Origin: Celoporthe dispersa
Lineage: Eukaryota; Ascomycota; Sordariomycetes; Diaporthales; Cryphonectriaceae
Assembly (NCBI GenBank): GCA_016584495.1
Contig: WAID01000013.1
Location: 1,550,001-1,614,000 of the forward strand
DNA: 64,000 bases
Direction: 5' to 3'
The notes beneath the pieces were generated by a model. That model made no database searches. It had not been told where the DNA came from and saw nothing but the letters and a program-made list of their open reading frames with translations. The translations under genes were made by a program, and so were the position numbers. Position 1 is the stretch's first letter, and each line of letters opens with the position of its first letter. Shown here piece by piece: positions 58,843-64,000 of this stretch.

Positions 58843-61800
58843 ATGAGCACGATCACACATGACGACAGGGTACTACGAGAGAGTCCAGTGCCCCCGATGC
58901 TCAGTAGTACCGATGGGGGCGCGGGCGCCTCGGCCTCGGCAGCCGCCTCCCCCTCCGAGAAAGACGCGAGGCTAATGCACACATCACCGCCTGCTGCTGC
59001 ACCGCCTTCTGCGCCCGGGTCCACGCCGAAGCTGCGGAGCTGTGTCGTCTGCCGGCGCCGCAAGGTGCGCTGCGACAAGGCCAACCCGTGTTCCAACTGC
59101 CGCAGGGGAAATATCGCCTGTGTCTTCCCTTCCAGCGACCGCCCGCCGAGGTGGGCCCGACGGCTTGAGCGCATCACCAACGATGCGGCGGCCGCCTCCT
59201 CCTCCTCGTCGCCTTCCTCTCGGACAGCAGCAGCAGCAGCAGCAGCCCAGGTCCACAGCAGCCAGCCGCAGCATGTCATGGAGAGGCTGCGGAACCTCGA
59301 GGGCCTCGTGAGGGAGCTGAGCAGCCAGCTGGAGCAGGCCGGTGCTGCCGCCGCCGGAGGTGCTGCGAGCGACGGGTCTGCGCCTGCGTCCTCTGGGAAC
59401 TCGCCGGCTAGTGCTGCTGGCAGCCATGGCCAGGATGCCGGTGGTGGCCTGCCGTCTACTGCGGGCGGCCCTGCCGGGCTGCAGAGGCAGTTTGGGAGGA
59501 TGGTTCTCAAGGATGCCAACAGGAGCCGGTATATCAGCTCCGGGTTCTGGTCCCGGGTCGATGTAGGTCACTGTCGCTCTGTACCAGCTAAATTTTTCTC
59601 ACCATGCGAGGCACGTCTTTGCTGACTCTTGAGGGTGCAGGATGAGGTATGTGCAGGTTGCTCGCACGATGGGCAGAGGCAGGCCGCTGGCTGACCACTC
59701 ACTCTCCCCTCCAGCTTCACGGGCTCAAGATGGACCTCGCGGGCGACGGCTCGGACTCCTCAGACGACGAGCAGCCCCAAGGGCTGACGCCCTCCACCCA
59801 AGAGCTCGACAGGACCCCCTCGGAGCGACACGCGTTCCTCTTTGGGCACAACCTGGGCCCCTCCAGGGTAGACTCGCGCGAGTTCCACCCTCTGCCGTCG
59901 CAGATCCCGTTCCTCCTCAACACCTACTCGGAGAACGTCAACCTCTTCACGCAGGCTGTGCACATGCCTACCCTGACCAAGGTGGTGCGCGACCTGCGCG
60001 GGGCGGATGCGTCGAGCCTTGCGCCTGCTGACGAGGCCCTGCTGTTTGCGGTCTACTACGCCGCCGTGACCTCGATGGAGGAAGACGACGTAAGTATGGA
60101 CGATAGATACATCCAGTCGCATCTCTTTCTCTCTCTCTCACACACATTCACACACACATCTAGGTGATCAATAATTTCGGCACCACAAAGGGAGAACTCA
60201 ACCTCAAGTTCCGCCTCGGCCTCGAACACGCCCTCGCCCGAGCCGACTTCCTCAACGTCCCCGACCTGGTCCTGCTCCAGGCCTTTACTGTCTTTCTGGC
60301 CCTCGCCCGCCGTCACGACAGCCCTCGCTTCGTGTGGATGATGGTAGGACTCGCCATCCGGATCGCGCAGGCCCTCGGACTGCAGCGAGATGGGTCTCAC
60401 TTCAAGCACCTGACTCCGTATGAGGTGGAGATGCGGAGGAGAGTCTGGTGGACTATCTGTATGGTGCGTGGTTCCCCAAAGTGTCCATCTGATGACGTTT
60501 TTCCTATCTTTCTTTCTTTCTCGCTAACAGACTGAGCAGCTTGGTAGGTCCTTCGCGAAGTCTTCTTCTTCTCCTTCTCTCTTTTCTTTCTTCTTTTCCT
60601 ATTCTCTAACAGCTCGATCAAGATGTACGGGCATCCGAAGATCAAGGCACAGACTACGCCATCCCGGCAGAAAGCTTCGACACCAGATTTCCCCTCAACA
60701 TAAACGACGCCGACATCAGCCCCGAGATCAAAGAAGCCCCCACACCCCGTGAGGGCATGACCGACATGACCTTCCCTATCGACATCTTCAAGGTCTGTGA
60801 TGTCACCAGGCGCATGATGGCCCTGGGCGGGAGACAGGGCTCACCGAGCCTCGACGACCAGCGCCGCCTGCTGGACGAGCTCGCCGCCTCGGTCGGGTCG
60901 AGCTACTTCGAGTATGCGGCCGCCGAGGCGAAGATCGCCTGGTGGGTAGGCACCACGTGCGTCCGCCTTGTCGTGTCCAAGATGTCCCTCATGATCTACT
61001 TCCCCACCCTGTTCTCCTCCCCCAGCGAGCAGAGCTCGGCCGAAACCCGCGACAGGCTCCTCATCGACGCCGTCCAGATCGCAGAGTGGAACCACGCCCT
61101 CAACGCCGAGCCCAACGCCCGCCAGTGGCGCTGGATGTACCAGACCTACACCCACTGGTACGCCGTCGTCTTCCTCCCTGATCGAGGTAGCACGCCGCCC
61201 CCTCTCGCTGCTTGTCGAGCGCGCCTGGCTTGCCCTGCACAGCGTCTGGCTCATCCCTGCGAGGCCCGATGTCGACTTCAAGAAGCTGCAGATCTGGGTG
61301 CCGCTGCGCAGGCTCATGGCCAAAGCCCGCAGGCACAGGATGGCGGAGATTGAGCGGCTAAGGCGGGACGCGCGGGCCGCCGAGATGCTGGGCGCGGAGG
61401 ACGAGAAGATGCCCTCGCCGGCGAGCCCTTGCCCGTTCTACTCGGAGGAAGGGCTGCGGGAGGCACTGGCGTGGCCTCCTGAGCGGGCCTGCAGCTGGGA
61501 TCCCGACGAGCCCCCGGGCGACGACGGCGGCACAGTCATCTTCTCCTGGAGGGGTCATCGGGGCGGGAACAGGCTCTGATGGGCGGGCGCCACCCGAGGA
61601 GACTGCTGCCCAGCAGCAATATCTCGGCCCCAACCATAATCCCATGTATGGCCAGCCTCAGCCGCTTCCCCAGTTCAGCGTCGAGCCAGCCTACCAGCAC
61701 TCGGACCCTTCTCCCGACCTCGATGCCATGAACCAAGATGCTGCTGCTGCAGGGCCCCCGTCGGTCTTTCAGAACACACCTCACACCTGGCTAGGGTCAC

Positions 61801-61950
61801 CTTTTTCTCTGGGCTGACACCGATCCTGTGGCCGACGTCTTTGGTGATGTGGACGTGCAGATGGACATTGACAGCCTGGGGGAGAGTTATTGGTTTAACT
61901 GGGCTAGGAATATGGAGAGCACCGGTGGTGATCAGGGTGCATTTCAGTAG
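58843..61950 (+). CDS. Zn2Cys6 / Fungal_trans transcription factor with a putative 4-nt micro-exon
   Basis: Proposed exons: 58843-59562, 59715-60089, 60164-60463, 60540-60543 and 60623-61950, about 907 aa. The zinc cluster C-x2-C-x6-C-x5-C-x2-C-x6-C is complete at residues 67-93 (SCVVCRRRKVRC, then NPCSNCRRGNIAC), followed by a basic RRLERI linker, Ala/Ser runs and a coiled-coil-like MERLRNLEGLVRELSSQLE. The middle-homology region has ALLFAVYYAAVTSM, RIAQALGLQRDG and EMRRRVWWTICM. The next conserved words, LDVRASEDQGTDY, are obtained only if a 4-nt exon (CTTG) is included. One larger intron (60464-60612) would instead give LDQDVRASED. Three one-base excesses break the last exon: C3 at 61176-61178, G4 at 61551-61554 and T5 at 61802-61806. 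Removing one base at each restores a continuous frame to YWFNWARNME and a stop at 61948-61950. It is a nuclear regulator; targets unknown, with GH43 immediately downstream. Confidence 0.82.
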
Positions 61951-62608
61951 TAGGCGGAGTGCAGGGCCGGGCCATCTCAGAGGGATACTCCGTACGCATA
62001 CAAACGTGATCTTACAGCGGTGAAGCCGAGTATCCTCTCTCCTTGACACAGCTCTGCACGGATCCCTGCGCCCTGCGCAAGAATTCACCTGACGGGCTCA
62101 GGCTTAATGTGTACGCTGTAACAAGGCCGTGCTGAGCTGGCAATGCGGTCAAGCGCCTGGTCACTGATCATCGTGCACTGCATCGTGCACTGTTGTTAGT
62201 TGTGTTGTTTTCATCCTTTCGCCACGGTGATCCTCTAGGCTCTGCCAGTCGAGGCCTGTGCTGTGGAGATTTCAGGTGATCCTTCCGCCGACACAATATT
62301 CCGCCAGTGTGAAAAGGCAGCTCGGTGATGCAAACCACCCCTTGTCGTGATGCAGTGAGCAGTGGGGAAGACGATTTAACCGGATGACACCCACCTGCAG
62401 GGCGATGCATGCAATAACGCGGGGAATATAGATTGACATAACATGCTCTCAACCTTGCTATGTGAGAGGCAGGAGGAATATTAATAGACAACGACTGCCA
62501 TCTAGAGAATGTTCCAATCTTGTACTGATATCGTGATGACAGCGTTCTCATACCCACAGGCTTGCCTCGAACGCCCGTCAGGCAACCTACAAGGCAGTCT
62601 GTTGAGAG
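61951..62608. other. Spacer and likely promoter of the GH43 gene
   Basis: These 658 bp lie between two same-strand genes. I see no gene; the spacer holds a 12-bp tandem duplication (62169-62192) and an AT-rich patch near 62475-62485. Confidence 0.5.
62169..62192. repeat. 12-bp perfect tandem duplication
   Basis: CATCGTGCACTG occurs twice in a row, each copy holding the palindrome GTGCAC. It is about 420 bp upstream of the GH43 start codon and could be a duplicated protein-binding site. Confidence 0.55.
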
Positions 62609-64000
62609 ATGGCTCCACTAATAACGACAGTGTTGCGGTGTCTGCTCGTCGCCGTTCTTCCACGCGTAGCATATGGAGCAAACTCGACCTCTTATAACCC
62701 TATCCTGCCAGGCTTCCACCCAGACCCCAGCTGTATCTTCGTCCCCGAGTGGAACGAGACTTTCTTCTGCGCCTCGTCGAGCTTCAACGCCTTCCCAGGC
62801 ATCCCGATCCACGCAAGCAGAGACCTGCAGAGCTGGAAGCTGATAGGTGGGCAGTTGGTGTTTCTCGATACCCTCAACTGAACCTGTTGTTTCGAAGAAC
62901 CACAAGGAATCACGCTGACTGGTCTGGCAGGAAATGTCCTCAACAGAGAAGAGCAGCTACCGACACTGGCGTATACAAACAGCTCAACCAGGTGACTAAT
63001 CCGACTTAGATCACTAATGTGGGGAGAATAAACCGTGTGGATGGCTGACTGTATTATAATGATAATAAGTGGTATATGGGCCCCATCGATCAGGTACAAC
63101 AATGGCACTTTCTGGCTGGTGACAACTCTTGTCTTCGACGACACGCGGCCAGCCAACGACTCCTCAAGATGGGACAATGTGAGCTCTCTCCTCCGGGCAC
63201 CCTGTTCACATTAGGAGCAGGCTGAAGGCTGAACTCTTGCCGCAGATCATATTCAAGTCCACCAATCCCTACGACCCATCATCCTGGAGCAACGCCGTCC
63301 ATTTTCCCTTCTTCGGCTACGACACCTCGCCATTCTGGGACACAGACGGCACGTCCTACATCGTGGGCTCGCACTACTGGAAGGTCTACGAGGCCCTCGA
63401 GCTCGCACCCGTGGACCTCGACACAGGCGAGGTCGGCGACTGGCAGATCCTCTGGAACGGGACGGGCGGCTTAGCCCCGGAGGGCCCGCACCTGTACACC
63501 AAGGACGGGTGGTACTACCTCCTGGATGCCGAAGGAGGGACCGGGCTGGGCCACATGGTCAACATGGCCCGCTCCAGGAACCTGACGGGGCCGTATGAGG
63601 CAAACCCGGCCAACCCGGTGCTGACGGCTGTCAACACGACGAGCTACTTCCAGACGGTGGGACACGCCGACCTGTTTCAGGACGCGAGGGGGGACTGGTG
63701 GGGTGTCGCCCTCTCGACGAGGTCTGGGCCGTCTTTTGTGTACTATCCCATGGGCCGGGGAGACGGTAATGACGGCCGTGACGTGGGAGCAGGACGAGTT
63801 CCCCGTGTGGACCAACATCAGCGGGAAGATGAGCGTGTGGGACCTCCCTCCTGCAGACAAGAACATCCCGGGCCCGGGCCCCTTCATCAACGAGGGCGAC
63901 GACTATGACTTTGCTCCAGGCTCGAGCATCCCGGCGCACTTCACCTACTGGCGGTATCCCAACACAGCCTCCTTCACCGTCTCGCCGCGGGACCACCCGA
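62609..64000 (+). CDS. Secreted GH43 family glycoside hydrolase (3' end cut by window edge)
   Basis: Exons are 62609-62846, 62931-62991, 63070-63178 and 63246 to beyond 64000. Introns are 62847-62930, 62992-63069 and 63179-63245, all GT-AG and under 90 bp. The start MAPLITTVLRCLLVAVLPRV is a signal peptide (cleavage near residue 23), so the enzyme is exported. GH43 marks are NPILPGFHPDPSCIF with the catalytic-base Asp at 39, GIWAPSIRY, a GHADLFQD Asp region, and GLAPEGPHLY, where the Glu is the likely acid. The order fits a five-bladed beta-propeller beta-xylosidase or arabinofuranosidase for plant cell-wall xylan or arabinan; which sugar is cleaved cannot be told. One extra G in the G4 run at 63757-63760 shifts the frame after YYPMGR; without it the frame continues ETVMTAVTWEQDEFPVW and stays open to the window end, where family members usually carry a further C-terminal domain. 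Confidence 0.87.

Overview
The window looks like nuclear DNA of a filamentous ascomycete (Pezizomycotina, most likely Sordariomycetes). The evidence is short GT-AG introns with CTAAC/CTGAC branch sites, two Zn2Cys6 regulators, a velvet-domain developmental regulator, a Clr5-domain protein, an ankyrin protein with a fungal NLR-type N-terminus, GC-rich codon use, and long pyrimidine/purine-rich spacers. I saw no tRNA, rRNA, CRISPR, phage or bacterial features. There are eleven protein genes, two of them cut by the window edges.

Layout. 1-7.1 kb is a compact block: a four-helix MARVEL-like membrane protein (left-truncated, minus), a SAM methyltransferase of the trans-aconitate methyltransferase type (plus), a metallo-beta-lactamase/lactonase-like hydrolase (minus) and an HSL-type alpha/beta hydrolase (minus). 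8.7-10.2 kb holds a VosA/VelC-type velvet protein (minus). 10.2-30.2 kb is a gene desert of about 20 kb rich in microsatellites; inside it a CpG-poor tract (about 25.8-27.4 kb) may be a decayed retroelement. 30.2-33.4 kb is a large Zn2Cys6 factor; 39.0-41.9 kb a long disordered Ser/Pro-rich protein; 42.7-44.8 kb a Clr5-domain protein (minus); 47.2-50.1 kb an ankyrin-repeat protein (minus). After a further 7 kb without genes come an NAD(P)-binding Rossmann protein (minus), a second Zn2Cys6/Fungal_trans factor (plus) divergent from it, and a secreted GH43 glycosidase (plus) that runs off the right edge.

How they may work together (inference): the methyltransferase, lactonase-like enzyme and esterase/lipase-like hydrolase could be a small detoxification or metabolite-tailoring group. 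The second zinc-cluster factor lies directly upstream of the GH43 gene and shares a promoter region with the Rossmann protein, so it could regulate either.

Three cross-cutting observations stand out. (1) Five otherwise well-preserved genes carry seven single-base frame breaks, most in short homopolymers, which is best explained by sequence or assembly error. (2) The second zinc-cluster factor appears to contain a 4-nt micro-exon flanked by two introns that each have their own CTAAC branch site. (3) A near-palindromic motif around TACCATAGTAC / GTACTATGGTA recurs at least a dozen times in the spacers, with none noticed in a coding exon.
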